Of a stretch of DNA of 33,418 bases, positions 1 through 9,091 are shown in pieces. The stretch spans positions 1 to 33,418 of the forward strand of contig JAKVBD010000056.1 of the NCBI GenBank assembly GCA_022446985.1. Reading direction: 5' to 3'. The first letter of the stretch is position 1. Every line of letters starts with the position of its first letter. Source of the stretch: Lentisphaerales bacterium (GTDB lineage: Bacteria; Verrucomicrobiota; Lentisphaeria; Lentisphaerales; Lentisphaeraceae). Made by a program: the position numbers and the translations under genes. The notes below the pieces were generated by a model. It did no database searches, was not told the origin of the DNA, and saw only the letters and a program-made list of their open reading frames with translations.

Positions 1-170
1 CCGAAATGGGAAATTAGTATGACCGGGACGTTTCACCCGGTTAGCTCCTGACGCATTAGTCTGGGCACACATTCTATCAAAGTAAAACGTTTCATTCACA
101 CACCTTTTCTTGCTTATTTCCAGCATTACCGAGTGAGTGAATGAAACATGTCACTGATTTTCAAAAAAAA
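1..170. other. Non-coding left edge
   Basis: I see no credible coding region, tRNA or rRNA here. The only structure is the inverted repeat at 89-147. The metallophosphoesterase on the minus strand ends at 171, so this is its 3' flank. Confidence 0.5.
89..147. repeat. Imperfect inverted repeat with long loop
   Basis: GTTTCATTCAC at 89-99 is exactly complementary to GTGAATGAAAC at 137-147. The pairing continues inward for three more pairs after one mismatch (to 103 and 133), leaving a loop of about 29 nt. It lies 24 nt beyond the stop of the minus-strand metallophosphoesterase. The loop is long for an intrinsic terminator and there is no clear T-tract, so its role is open: a weak terminator, an operator or a repeat end. 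Confidence 0.4.
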
Positions 171-1502
171 TTATTTTTTCTTTTTCTTCTTATTCAATTG
201 TTTCTTATACTCCAAGGGCAGAGTTAAGCCATGCTGCTTAAAATAACCTTCGATCTGTTCTAAAGATGGTTTAATCTGAGCCACATAGTAACGATCATCA
301 CTGCCTTTCAATCTAAAGTGTAACTTGGGTAACGGCAGTATATTTTCAGGCTTACCTTTGTAACTTAAGACTATTGTTTTACTAAACCTCTCTCCTTGCT
401 TAACATCTACATGATAGTGATTGAGATTCGTCAACCAATTCACACTAAGATCGTCCCACTCCCAATGACCTTTCAGGTCGATATCCAGTTGATTATCAAA
501 GCCAAGTTCAAACTTCATCTTATAAGGGCTGACCGACTCAACAGTACTCTTAGAAGTCACTAGGTCACGGAAAAGCTCTTGCTTTTCATCATTTACATCT
601 TCAGGCAGAATACCATCAATTAAAAGATTAGCGAGTTTTGGACCATTTTCAGTCATAGTTACCCACATGGCATGATCGAATTCCCCGAAATCAGCCCCTC
701 GCATACGACTACCGCCTCCAGTAGTTGCCAATGAATAGTAATTCGTATTTGGTGCTTCCTGCTTATACTTAACGTACTGGTGCACGTGACCTGCAAACAC
801 AGTATGCTCTCTACCTTTAAGCGCATCTTCTATCACCTGCCAACCGGTATCTCTTGGTTCCAATGGACCAATTTCATTTATGGGCAAACCTTCTTCATAC
901 ATCCAAACCGGTTGATGAATAAAAACAAAGGTCCAGCGCACATCTTTATTTTCAGCGAGAACTTTTTTAGCCCAGTCCTGCTGTTCTTTTTTAATGATGG
1001 CTTTAAAAGATGCATCATCCTGAGCATTCATACAGAGAAATAGAACATCTTTATAAACAAAGTGGTAACGCTCTACTCCAAAGCGCTCCTTCCAAACTTT
1101 GCTTAGAAGTGGAGTGCCATTATCGTGGTTTCCTGCCAGGTAGAAAAAGGGCATATCCAGGTAGGAAACAAATTCTTCCATTTCTTCCCACATCATATGA
1201 GCTGTTGCTTCGTCTTTTGTATGGCGGTTAGCAGATATAAGATCTCCTACTGTGATGACAAACTCAGGTTCAAGAGAATTAAGACGCTTCAAGGCCTTGG
1301 GGAAAACACCTGGGCGAGCTCCTCCCGTGCGGTCACTGACGATAGCAAACTGAAAATTGTCTGGATCATTTCGAAACTTTAAATGAGACCACGGTTTTTG
1401 ATCTGTGTCCACAGAAACCTGAAAGTCAACTTTGTCATGAGAATGATCATGTTGACAGCCCCATGAAAAAATTAAACTCAACAATAATAAATAAGTACGC
1501 AT
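171..1502 (-). CDS. Exported calcineurin-like metallophosphoesterase, probable lipoprotein
   Basis: 443 aa. The metallophosphoesterase motifs appear in order: an SDRTGG variant of the first metal motif (D57), GD (86-87), GNHD (124-127), a histidine in FIHQP (H196) and GHVH (238-241). The family hydrolyses phosphomonoesters or diesters with two metal ions; the substrate here is unknown. A hydrophobic leader ends in FSWGC, giving a possible lipidated Cys16, although Trp in the lipobox is unusual. The first motif reads D-R rather than D-x-H, a variant I associate with exported members of the family. About 190 residues after the catalytic core form a beta-rich C-terminal part of unknown role. The protein ends in six consecutive lysines after Asn, the same ending as the sulfatase at 24838. 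The ATG is preceded by AAGGAATTT, a good ribosome binding site. It is probably monocistronic. Confidence 0.85.
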   Translation of the reverse strand: MRTYLLLLSLIFSWGCQHDHSHDKVDFQVSVDTDQKPWSHLKFRNDPDNFQFAIVSDRTGGARPGVFPKALKRLNSLEPEFVITVGDLISANRHTKDEATAHMMWEEMEEFVSYLDMPFFYLAGNHDNGTPLLSKVWKERFGVERYHFVYKDVLFLCMNAQDDASFKAIIKKEQQDWAKKVLAENKDVRWTFVFIHQPVWMYEEGLPINEIGPLEPRDTGWQVIEDALKGREHTVFAGHVHQYVKYKQEAPNTNYYSLATTGGGSRMRGADFGEFDHAMWVTMTENGPKLANLLIDGILPEDVNDEKQELFRDLVTSKSTVESVSPYKMKFELGFDNQLDIDLKGHWEWDDLSVNWLTNLNHYHVDVKQGERFSKTIVLSYKGKPENILPLPKLHFRLKGSDDRYYVAQIKPSLEQIEGYFKQHGLTLPLEYKKQLNKKKKKK

Positions 1503-1608
1503 AAATTCCTTAGCTGTTATTTTTAGCTATCTTTAACAATTCTAGAAAAGAAAGCTTAACAGAAGCAAGAGGGATTAGCCCAATTGCCTGCTTCTGGTCA
1601 CAAAGAAA

Positions 1609-1645
1609 AAATGGGCCGCATGTGCGTTACGCATGCGACCCATTT
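1609..1645 (-). terminator. Intrinsic terminator, minus strand (distal)
   Basis: A 14-bp stem (1609-1622 with 1632-1645, one C-A mismatch at 1616/1638) encloses a 9-nt loop. Read on the minus strand, the stem runs straight into a T-rich tract (complement of 1602-1610). It is a strong second stop for transcripts leaving the DUF1501 gene. Confidence 0.65.
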
Positions 1646-1762
1646 AACTGCTATAGGAATATCTACTCAATTAAAAATTGAATGATGAACTATAATTGTA
1701 ATGTACTAAAAGTATTAGAATTATCGGGGCCATCTATATAAGAAAATCGGCAGACTTCAAAA

Positions 1763-1793
1763 TAAAGGCCACTCTCACAAAGAAAGTGGCCTT
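1763..1793 (-). terminator. Intrinsic terminator after the DUF1501 gene
   Basis: AAGGCCACT (1765-1773) pairs perfectly with AGTGGCCTT (1785-1793) around an 11-nt loop. On the minus strand it is followed by TTTATTTTG. It starts about 22 nt past the DUF1501 stop codon, as expected for a 3'-end terminator of the two-gene unit 6432-1815. Confidence 0.75.
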
Positions 1794-1814
1794 ATAAATC
1801 ATATTCCTGATAGC

Positions 1815-3248
1815 TTAAGCTATAATGTCTTTAATCACCTTTCGAGGTTCGACACCAGTCATCCTCAAATCAAGGCCCTGGTGCTTAATACTCAGACGTT
1901 CATGGTCGATACCCAACAAGTGAAGTATGGTCGCACTCATATCGAGAATGTGGACTGGATTTTCCAGTATATTGTAAGCATATTCATCAGTCTTACCGTA
2001 CTCAAAACCTTTTTTGACACCGCCACCGGCCATCCAGTAAGTGAAGCAACGTCCATGGTGGTCACGACCGTGATTGTCTTTTGTCACTTTACCTTGAGAA
2101 TAAATCGTCCTACCGAACTCACCGCCCCAGACCACAAGAGTATCTTCAAGAAGACCGCGCTGTTTAAGGTCCTGAATAAGGGCATAACAAGGTTGATCGG
2201 TCATTTTACACTGACTGCGCATCCCTTTTGGCAGGTTACCATGGTGATCCCAGGCTCTGTGGAATACCTGAATAAACCTGACTCCGGATTCTGCCATCTT
2301 ACGGGCACGAATACAGTTATTCGCAAAAGTGTTTGGCTTCATCACATCCGGGCCATACATATCCAGAACATGCTTTGGCTCATTGGCCAAGTTGAGTGTA
2401 TCTGGAACAGAGGCCTGCATACGATAAGCCATTTCGTACTGGGCGATGCGAGCTTCGATTTCCGGGTCGCGAACCTTAGCGTAGTGATTCCGATTTACAT
2501 CTCCCAAAACATCGAGCATCTTGCGACGATTATCGCGCGTTATACCTTTTGGATTTTCAAGATACAGCACGGCATTATTACCGCTACGGAATTTTACACC
2601 GGCATGCTCTGCTGATAGAGGGCCACTAGCCCAAAGCCGCGAGTACAAAGCCTGGGTCTGACCGTTACCAGTTGAGATCATCGTTACATATGACGGCAAG
2701 TCTTTGTTTTCACTGCCCATTCCATAACTTAACCAGGAGCCAAGACTTGGATGACCGACAATCTGACTACCGGTATTTATGTAAGTTATAGCCGGGTCGT
2801 GATTAACAGCCTCGGTATTCATACTCTTAATAATGGTCAGGTCATCTACCATTTTTGCAGTGTGTGGCATAAGGTCACTGACCCACGTTTGCATTTCACC
2901 ATGCTTTTTAAAACCGTGCATAGGAGCGACAACCGGGAAAGATTTCTGGCCGCTGGTCATACCAGTTAAACGCTGACCATTGCGAATAGAATCGGGCAAT
3001 TCAGTGCCGTTCAGCTTACGCATTTCTGGATGATAATCAAAGGTATCCATATGCGATGGACCACCAGCCATAAAGAGATAAATAACTCTTTTGGCTTTTG
3101 GTTTAATAGTCATGTAGTCTTTAGGGTTCGGCTTACCTGCTGCTTGAGCTTCATTACCCATCATTCCTGCCAAAGCGATACTTCCCAAACCAATGCCACT
3201 CTTAAGAACTGAGCGACGATTCATCATAAAATTACTTTCATTATTCAT
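1815..3248 (-). CDS. DUF1501 family protein, Tat-exported, sulfatase-like fold
   Basis: 477 aa. The N-terminus carries a twin-arginine motif (NRRSVLK, about residues 10-16), then a hydrophobic stretch and AQA, a likely cleavage site, so a folded protein is probably exported by Tat. Family landmarks are [16 protein letters not shown], a NHDPA segment, and a late [14 protein letters not shown] block followed by GRDHHGR and AGGG. DUF1501 proteins resemble the alkaline phosphatase/sulfatase superfamily, but no formylglycine C-x-P-x-R motif is visible and the reaction is unknown. The gene lies 10 nt downstream of the CxxCH/DUF1549/DUF1553 gene, the standard partner of this family in PVC bacteria, and is clearly co-transcribed with it. 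The chosen ATG has an upstream AGGA about 8 nt away; internal Met8 and Met9 lack one. Terminators follow at 1763 and 1609. Confidence 0.9.
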   Translation of the reverse strand: MNNESNFMMNRRSVLKSGIGLGSIALAGMMGNEAQAAGKPNPKDYMTIKPKAKRVIYLFMAGGPSHMDTFDYHPEMRKLNGTELPDSIRNGQRLTGMTSGQKSFPVVAPMHGFKKHGEMQTWVSDLMPHTAKMVDDLTIIKSMNTEAVNHDPAITYINTGSQIVGHPSLGSWLSYGMGSENKDLPSYVTMISTGNGQTQALYSRLWASGPLSAEHAGVKFRSGNNAVLYLENPKGITRDNRRKMLDVLGDVNRNHYAKVRDPEIEARIAQYEMAYRMQASVPDTLNLANEPKHVLDMYGPDVMKPNTFANNCIRARKMAESGVRFIQVFHRAWDHHGNLPKGMRSQCKMTDQPCYALIQDLKQRGLLEDTLVVWGGEFGRTIYSQGKVTKDNHGRDHHGRCFTYWMAGGGVKKGFEYGKTDEYAYNILENPVHILDMSATILHLLGIDHERLSIKHQGLDLRMTGVEPRKVIKDIIA

Positions 3249-3258
3249 TGTTCAGTTC

Positions 3259-6200
3259 CTATTCCTTATTAATCGTCTCATCCATATTCAACATAAGCTT
3301 AGCAATGACTGCCCAGGCTGCATGTTCGGAAATGTTTAGAGACTCGTCTCTTTTCTTTTCACCAGTGGCCAGAAAGTCCTTGGCATTTTGTGGATTGTTG
3401 CGGAAAAATTCCAGCTGATCTTTGTAGAATTCTTCAATCCGCTGACGAACGTTTGATTCTGGTTTGTGAGCTGTAACAATTGAGAAAGCCCAATCGATCT
3501 TCTCTCCTACAGAGTCACCACCTTCTCGCATAATTCTTTCTGCGAAAAAACGTGATGCCTCGACAAACTGCTCATCATTTAGAGTCACAAGGGCCTGTAG
3601 AGGTGTGTTTGTTCTGGATCTTTCAATCGTACACTTCTCTCTGGTTGGAGCATCAAAGGCCATCATGCCAGGGTGTGGAGCTGACCGCTTCCAGTAAATA
3701 TACATACTGCGTCGGTAAAGCTTGTCCCCGGCATCTCTTTTAAAGACAAGGTTATTACTTAAACTTACTTCCTTCCAAAGCCCCGGTGGCTGATAAGGCT
3801 TTGTACTGGCGCCACCAATTTTAGGATTTAGGAGGCCACTGACATAGAGTGCATTATCACGGATAAAATCCCCTTGAAGACGATGTCTTGGACCACGAGA
3901 CCAAAGATGATTATCGGGATCTTTAGCCATTTTTTCTTTAGTGATTACTGAATCCTGACGGTAAGTCGCAGACATCATTAACTTCTTGATCAGGCGCTTC
4001 ACATTCCACTCACTTTCTCTGAAATCTGCCGCCATGTAATCAAGAAGTTCAGGGTGAGTCGGCCATGAACCTTGAGAACCAAAGTCACCAGGTGTACTTA
4101 CAAGGCCTTTACCGAAAAGTAGCGACCAGTAACGATTGACGGTAACACGAGCTGTCAAAGGGTTTTCGTCTGACATAATCCACTTCGCTAAGCCGAGACG
4201 ATTCTTGGGCATATTTTCTGTCATTGGCGGCAAAATGTCAGGAGTATTCATATGAATTTCCTGATTTTTCATAGGTTGATCATATGCACCACGGTTAAGT
4301 ATGTAAGTTTTACGCGGAACTTTCTGATCCTGCATGATCATCAGGTCGCGCTTCATGATGGCTTCGATATTTGCATTCAGCCCATTTACTTTAGCCATGA
4401 TTGAACCGTAACCTTTATCGTGCTTAGTGAAGTAGTAATCCATCAGATAATCGCGATTGATTTCTGAAGAGTCATGGGCCGCCTTCGAGAAAACGACTGC
4501 TGCAGCATTTTGCTTCATGATTAACTGAATGTCTGCTGAAGGAAGTTGACGGTTATATATGCGAATATCATCCAGGTAACCAGAGAAATTAGCAGAAACT
4601 TCTCGACGACCGATTCTAAATGGTACTTTTGAAATGGCAGTTTGAGTCAGGTTATCGTTATTAACATTAAACTCAACTTCTTTACCATCGAGATAAAGTT
4701 TCACACCTGAGGCTTTACTTGAACCATCGTAAGTCGCAAAAAGATGATGCCAAGTCTTATTTTTCAGCTTCACTTTAGAAGTTACTTTGAGGGCATTGGA
4801 CGGCCACTTATTGATCAGGTGAATACCAAACTGACCGTTGGATGTAAACATATCAAAGCCGCGGTAACCATTCTTAGAATCTATCTTGGCTAAAACAGCT
4901 TTAAAACCGTTCACATTATCCATTCTTACCCAACCACCATAACTGAAAGGCGTCGTGTTATCGATAAAGGCACCAACAGTATTTGAGTAGTAATTATCAT
5001 TACCCTGAAGTTTAACCGCCGGCTCTTTATCTTTTCCACGAGTCGACTTGCGCAGGCGCCCCTGAACTTTCAATGGAGCTTTTTGGTTGATGCTATCCAG
5101 AATAGTTTTACCGCCAGTTTCATCCAGAGAAAAGTGATTTACCAAACCTTCAACTGTACTGGCATGGCCATTCTTCTTCATCTGCTCATTCATCCAGGAA
5201 TGGGCTTTTGAAATATTCTGCTTTTTATGTTCAGCAAGATCAACCTGATACTTGGCAATCAGTGATTCGTATCCTTTGATTTCTTCAATATCGTTTTTGT
5301 TCGGAGGCACAATCATTTTCGGTTCAGCATTTCCTCTTCTAGTCTGCATACCTTTATCGGCGGATACATTGAAGAAGGCATAGAGCTGGAAGAATTCTTT
5401 CTGTGAAATTGGGTCATACTTGTGATCGTGACACTGAGCACACTCCATAGTCAGTCCAAGCCAAACCGCAGAAGTCATTCCAAGTCTATCAACAGTGTAC
5501 TCCACGCGATACTCTTCGTCAAAAGCGCCGCCTTCATCTGTTGTACCGTTGTTTCTTAAAAAGGCTGTTGCCATTTTTTGCTGAGTTGTCGCATTTGGAA
5601 TGTGATCACCAGCTAACTGTTCAATTGAAAATTCATCAAACGGCTTGTTGTCATTGTAAGCATTTATGACCCAATCACGCCAAGGCCACATAGTCCTTGG
5701 TCCATCGGCATGGTAAACACTGGTGTCGCCATAACGGGCAATATCCAACCACTTCATGGCCATTCTTTCACCGTAGCGTTTATCTGCCAATAGACGATCA
5801 ACTACTTTCTCGTAGGCATTCGATGAATTATCATTTTCAAACGCTTTTACTTCTTCTGGGCTAGGATACAAACCAATAAGATCGAGGTAAGCTCTGCGAA
5901 TCAGCTTGTGCTTGTCTGCTTCTGGTGATGGTTTAAGTTTTTCATCTTCAAGTTGCTTCAAAATGAAGTGGTCAAACTCGTTATAAACCCAGTCTTTGTT
6001 CGCTACCTTTGGCAAAGCTGGTTTTTCAATAGCATTAAATGACCAGTGGCCTTGCCATTCAGCACCCTGCTCGATCCATTTTTTGACCAGCTCTTTTTCC
6101 TCAGAGCTAAGAGGCTTTTTAGTTGAGTCAATTGGTGGCATGACATCGTCTTCATCATCGGTGATGATTCTCAACCATATATCACTTTTGGAAGGATCAT

Positions 6201-6432
6201 TTGGTTTTATGGCAACAGACCCTTTACGCTCACGGAAAGCTCCGTCATCGCCATGAGGAACATCAAGGCGAAGTTTGCCTTTGCGTTCATGTTCATCTGG
6301 ACCATGACAGTGAAAACACTTGTCGGATAAAATCGGGCGAATGTCCCGGTTAAAGTTTATCTTATCAGCATAGCTGCCAAAACCAAACACAGCAGCAGAC
6401 AAGAAAACAACCTTATAAGCTTTAAACTTCAT
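3259..6432 (-). CDS. Cytochrome-like CxxCH, DUF1549, LamG, DUF1553 multidomain protein
   Basis: 1057 aa with a Sec-type signal peptide ending near residue 22. An N-terminal planctomycete cytochrome module has the CxxCH motif C39-C42-H43 (CFHCH) followed by the family's GPDEHERKGKLRLD block. DUF1549 covers roughly 150-360, with WLDIARYGD and PFDEFSIEQLAGD, and contains a second CxxCH (C331, C334, H335). Roughly 430-650 is a LamG/concanavalin-like module (YLDGKEV, FSGYLDDIRIYNR), which usually binds carbohydrate or protein. DUF1553 covers about 745-1000 (VNRYWSLLFGKGLV, PTHPELLDYMAADF). The family function is unknown; covalent haem and a surface location are inferred from the motifs. It is the first gene of a two-gene unit with DUF1501, 10 nt downstream. 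A sigma70-like promoter and a palindrome lie at 6481-6534. The upstream GAGAAA is a weak ribosome binding site. Confidence 0.9.
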   Translation of the reverse strand: MKFKAYKVVFLSAAVFGFGSYADKINFNRDIRPILSDKCFHCHGPDEHERKGKLRLDVPHGDDGAFRERKGSVAIKPNDPSKSDIWLRIITDDEDDVMPPIDSTKKPLSSEEKELVKKWIEQGAEWQGHWSFNAIEKPALPKVANKDWVYNEFDHFILKQLEDEKLKPSPEADKHKLIRRAYLDLIGLYPSPEEVKAFENDNSSNAYEKVVDRLLADKRYGERMAMKWLDIARYGDTSVYHADGPRTMWPWRDWVINAYNDNKPFDEFSIEQLAGDHIPNATTQQKMATAFLRNNGTTDEGGAFDEEYRVEYTVDRLGMTSAVWLGLTMECAQCHDHKYDPISQKEFFQLYAFFNVSADKGMQTRRGNAEPKMIVPPNKNDIEEIKGYESLIAKYQVDLAEHKKQNISKAHSWMNEQMKKNGHASTVEGLVNHFSLDETGGKTILDSINQKAPLKVQGRLRKSTRGKDKEPAVKLQGNDNYYSNTVGAFIDNTTPFSYGGWVRMDNVNGFKAVLAKIDSKNGYRGFDMFTSNGQFGIHLINKWPSNALKVTSKVKLKNKTWHHLFATYDGSSKASGVKLYLDGKEVEFNVNNDNLTQTAISKVPFRIGRREVSANFSGYLDDIRIYNRQLPSADIQLIMKQNAAAVVFSKAAHDSSEINRDYLMDYYFTKHDKGYGSIMAKVNGLNANIEAIMKRDLMIMQDQKVPRKTYILNRGAYDQPMKNQEIHMNTPDILPPMTENMPKNRLGLAKWIMSDENPLTARVTVNRYWSLLFGKGLVSTPGDFGSQGSWPTHPELLDYMAADFRESEWNVKRLIKKLMMSATYRQDSVITKEKMAKDPDNHLWSRGPRHRLQGDFIRDNALYVSGLLNPKIGGASTKPYQPPGLWKEVSLSNNLVFKRDAGDKLYRRSMYIYWKRSAPHPGMMAFDAPTREKCTIERSRTNTPLQALVTLNDEQFVEASRFFAERIMREGGDSVGEKIDWAFSIVTAHKPESNVRQRIEEFYKDQLEFFRNNPQNAKDFLATGEKKRDESLNISEHAAWAVIAKLMLNMDETINKE

Positions 6433-6480
6433 TTACATTTCTCACATAAATTAAACAACACCAAAATCCCCATCGCACAC

Positions 6481-6499
6481 AATTTCATCGACTGAAATT
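6481..6499. promoter_or_regulatory. Palindrome at the predicted transcription start (operator candidate)
   Basis: AATTTCA (6481-6487) and TGAAATT (6493-6499) are perfect 7-bp arms around TCGAC. The palindrome begins about 7 nt downstream of the predicted -10 hexamer on the minus strand, so it would cover about +1 to +19. That suits a repressor site or a 5' RNA hairpin. The binding protein is unknown. Confidence 0.35.
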
Positions 6500-6505
6500 A
6501 CGCCA

Positions 6506-6534
6506 ACTATATTGGATATTAATATATAAGACAA
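6506..6534 (-). promoter_or_regulatory. Sigma70-like promoter for the CxxCH/DUF1549-DUF1501 unit
   Basis: On the minus strand TTGTCT (complement of 6529-6534) is followed after exactly 17 nt by TATAGT (complement of 6506-6511), matching consensus at 4/6 and 5/6. It lies about 75 nt from the start codon at 6432. It lacks the CGT -10 of the TGTCT-N17-CGT class found elsewhere in the window. Confidence 0.45.
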
Positions 6535-6738
6535 GATTTAGCAATGAAAATTTTCATTGATTGAATTTTATAAGGCTCTAACGCAACTCCCTTAAATCTG
6601 TTAGGTTGATAAACGTCAATAATTAAACGTAAGGTAATTCTGCGGATTGAATGATTTCAAATTTTTTAACTTATTAGTGAAGTCTCTGCTTATAGCTGAC
6701 ACCCCCCATTCATCCCGGGTAAAACATGTATAAGAAAA

Positions 6739-8043
6739 CTAGTTTAAATTAAAGGCCGTACTTGCAAGAGTCTCCCCTTTGTCCGTAAACGCCATTAAAG
6801 AATCTGGTCTTAAATTGGGATTCTTCTCTAAGCAGGCTTCTACTAAATCGGCCCAAACCTTTGGAATTTCAGGACGCGTTTTGTCCACTCTTTCAGGCTC
6901 CTGAGTACAGTGTCCATGCATAATCTCAGCGACATTTGTTGAATCGAAGGGAAACTTTGAAGTTAACAGCTTGTAGAGAACAATTCCAAAAGCGTATGTA
7001 TCGACCTTATATGTTTCTTCTCGACCTGCAATTAATTCAGGGGCTAAATAAAGCGGCGTCCCCATCACTCCTTGAATGGTCGTTTTCTTCTTTTCTTCCT
7101 GAATTGACAGACCAAAATCAGTTAGTTTAACTTCCCACTTTTCGGTAATAAGTATGTTTTCCATCTTTACATCACCATGAATAACATGATTTTCATGTAT
7201 GTAATCGAGGCAGTCAATGAGGGATGTTGTTATGGCTAGAATTTCATCGAAAGTAAATTCTCGTTCTTCTGAATCAAGTTTTCCAAGATTGCAGCCACTG
7301 ACATAGTCCATGACATAGTAAGGGAAACCACTTTGAATTCCATGATCTACAACCTTGATAATATTTGGATGATCCAAGCCTCTAATGTTATCTATTTCAT
7401 CGCGAAATGCAACAATCGTTTCAGGACTCTGAGCCATATCGTCATTGAGTATTTTAACCGCAAAAAAGTAAAGACTGTCTTCTCGTCGGCATTTATAAAC
7501 CACTGAAGATGCACCTTTACCGAGTGCTCCAATCACCTTGTAATCACCTATTTTGTCGTGAGTTGAGCGATGCACCGGAGGCAGGGTTTTATAAACTGTT
7601 TTCAAACTTTCATAATTAGCTCGAAGTCGTGAATGAGCCTCCCACCTTTCAATCAGCTTCCTGGCTTTAACTCTAAATTTCTTTATATTTAGAGGAAGAT
7701 GTTCAAAAGCATCAGCTCCTGACTCTATGGCCAACAATTCATCGTCTTCCTCAGCACTATCAGAAACACATAATACCGGTAGATCCATATCGTGTTGCTT
7801 GATTTTATGGCAGATTTCAGCCCCAATACCAGCAAAGTTCAGATCGAGAACAATTAATTCAATAGTATAATCGTTTAGTATAAATAACTTTCCGGACTGA
7901 GTTTCTATGCCTATAGACCGCCAGACTTCTTCAACAGTCATGACCTCTTTGAAAGGTCCCAAACCCTCTGCTGACAGATATTCTTTTATGTCCGCCCGGA
8001 ATTGACTGCTTTCTTCAGCAATCAAAATTCTATTTTTTTTCAT
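6739..8043 (-). CDS. Receiver domain fused to Ser/Thr protein kinase
   Basis: 434 aa from ATG, apparently cytoplasmic with no membrane segment. Residues 4-133 form a response-regulator receiver domain. The phosphoacceptor candidate is D67 (LIVLDLNF), but the acidic pair is E10-E11 and the usual K-P lysine is Leu116 (EHLPLN), so phosphorylation is uncertain. Residues 168-430 form a Hanks-type kinase: glycine loop GKGASS (175-180), K197 in FAVKIL, E216, HGD catalytic loop (D291, N296), DFG (309-311) and APE (334-336). The HRD arginine is Gly, making it a non-RD kinase. All catalytic residues are present. A longer form starting at TTG 8091 (16 more residues, GAGAGG only 3 nt upstream) is possible; I prefer the ATG because the receiver strand begins right after it. 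It is divergent from the hydrolase at 8270, and no partner histidine kinase is nearby. Confidence 0.85.
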   Translation of the reverse strand: MKKNRILIAEESSQFRADIKEYLSAEGLGPFKEVMTVEEVWRSIGIETQSGKLFILNDYTIELIVLDLNFAGIGAEICHKIKQHDMDLPVLCVSDSAEEDDELLAIESGADAFEHLPLNIKKFRVKARKLIERWEAHSRLRANYESLKTVYKTLPPVHRSTHDKIGDYKVIGALGKGASSVVYKCRREDSLYFFAVKILNDDMAQSPETIVAFRDEIDNIRGLDHPNIIKVVDHGIQSGFPYYVMDYVSGCNLGKLDSEEREFTFDEILAITTSLIDCLDYIHENHVIHGDVKMENILITEKWEVKLTDFGLSIQEEKKKTTIQGVMGTPLYLAPELIAGREETYKVDTYAFGIVLYKLLTSKFPFDSTNVAEIMHGHCTQEPERVDKTRPEIPKVWADLVEACLEKNPNLRPDSLMAFTDKGETLASTAFNLN

Positions 8044-8207
8044 AACAACCCCAATTGTCTTATCAAAGACTTCTACATTTAGCGAGCCCAATTTCCTCTC
8101 TAACTAATTTTATGAATTTAAATTATCGTTTGGAAGTCTGGAGGATGCTTCATGAATCACAAACTCATCACTTTTTGTAATAAAAAATTCAACTTAAAAG
8201 CAAAAGT

Positions 8208-8236
8208 TTGTATTTAATGAGCCCTAGATCTATACT
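8208..8236 (+). promoter_or_regulatory. Sigma70-like promoter for the alpha/beta hydrolase
   Basis: TTGTAT (8208-8213) and TATACT (8231-8236) are separated by exactly 17 nt and lie about 33 nt before the start codon. The -10 matches consensus at 5/6. Confidence 0.45.
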
Positions 8237-8269
8237 CAAAAATCACTTTTATAAATAAAAGGACGTAAT

Positions 8270-9091
8270 ATGCGTTGTGTGTTTTTAATAATCCTATTTT
8301 TCTGTGCCTCAAGCTATGCAGAGATCAGCCCAATAACTCAAAAAATTATCAATAAAGCTTCAGCTAAAGATTTTAATTTTCATGGCTACTCTGGTAAATC
8401 ATTTCAGTATAAAGGCTTCGAAATCAAAATAGTCAGTCCCAAAGTAAAAGATGAGCAAAACCGCTGGATCTGGCGAGCCCGTTTTTTTGGACATGAACCG
8501 CAGCTGGACAAAGCGCTGCTCGAACGTGGCTTTCACCTTGTTTATGCGAACGTTGCCAATCTTTTTGGATCGCCACAAGCGGTTAGCCGCTGGAATAAAA
8601 CTTATGATCTGGTAACTAAAGCCGGGCTACAAAAAAGACCTGTACTTGAAGGTATGAGTCGCGGAGGCCTTATCATCTATAACTGGGCCAAGCAAAATCC
8701 TGACAAAGTTGCCTGTATTTATGCCGACGCTCCAGTTAATGATATTTTGAGTTGGCCTGGAGGCAAGCTCAGTGGACCAGGAGCTAAAAACCTCTGGCCT
8801 ACTTGTTTAAAAGTTTATGGTCTCACTGAAGAAACTGCTAAGTCAGCTCAAGTCAGTCCTATTCACGGTCTAGAAAAGTTAGCTACTGCTAAAGTTCCTT
8901 TAATTCACGTTTGTGGAGCTAATGACAAAGTTGTTCCCATCAATGAAAACACTGATATACTTGCAAAGAGGTATAACGAACTTGGCGGCGAAATAAAGGT
9001 TATCTCCAAACCTGGAGTCGGACATCACCCTCACAGCTTAAAGAATCCTAAACCGATCTTGGATTTCATTCTGGAGAAAGGTAAGTTTTAA
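8270..9091 (+). CDS. Secreted alpha/beta hydrolase
   Basis: 273 aa with a clear signal peptide (hydrophobic run then SSYA before residue 18-19). The nucleophile elbow is GMSRGG with Ser130. The acid is probably Asp219 in CGANDKVVP, and the base His252, His253 or His255 in GVGHHPHSL, giving the usual order Ser, Asp, His. The family includes esterases, peptidases and acyl hydrolases; the substrate cannot be read from sequence. The start is supported by AAAGGACG 4-5 nt upstream and by the promoter at 8208-8236. It is the only plus-strand gene in the first 24 kb and is divergent from the receiver-kinase. Its TAA lies within TTAA, which also supplies the stop of the convergent pseudopilin gene. 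Confidence 0.85.
   Translation: MRCVFLIILFFCASSYAEISPITQKIINKASAKDFNFHGYSGKSFQYKGFEIKIVSPKVKDEQNRWIWRARFFGHEPQLDKALLERGFHLVYANVANLFGSPQAVSRWNKTYDLVTKAGLQKRPVLEGMSRGGLIIYNWAKQNPDKVACIYADAPVNDILSWPGGKLSGPGAKNLWPTCLKVYGLTEETAKSAQVSPIHGLEKLATAKVPLIHVCGANDKVVPINENTDILAKRYNELGGEIKVISKPGVGHHPHSLKNPKPILDFILEKGKF

Larger units (their letters stand above)
1503..1814. other. Intergenic region with two tandem hairpins
   Basis: No gene is seen in these 312 bases. The segment holds two terminator-like hairpins (1609-1645 and 1763-1793), both oriented to stop minus-strand transcription from the DUF1501 unit. The 100 bases next to 1502 must contain the promoter of the metallophosphoesterase. A weak TTGCTT-N18-TAGAAT is visible on the minus strand there, but I do not call it. 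Confidence 0.5.
6433..6738. other. Intergenic region carrying the promoter of the DUF1549/DUF1501 unit
   Basis: No gene is seen in these 306 bases. The part next to 6432 holds a promoter-like pair of hexamers and a palindrome (6481-6534). The rest, up to the kinase stop at 6739, is AT-rich with one CCCGGG palindrome near 6714. I see no convincing terminator for the kinase gene. Confidence 0.5.

Noticed and set aside
1881..2615. 244-aa open frame on plus
   Set aside because: It lies antisense to the DUF1501 gene, whose motifs are unambiguous; its translation shows no family features.
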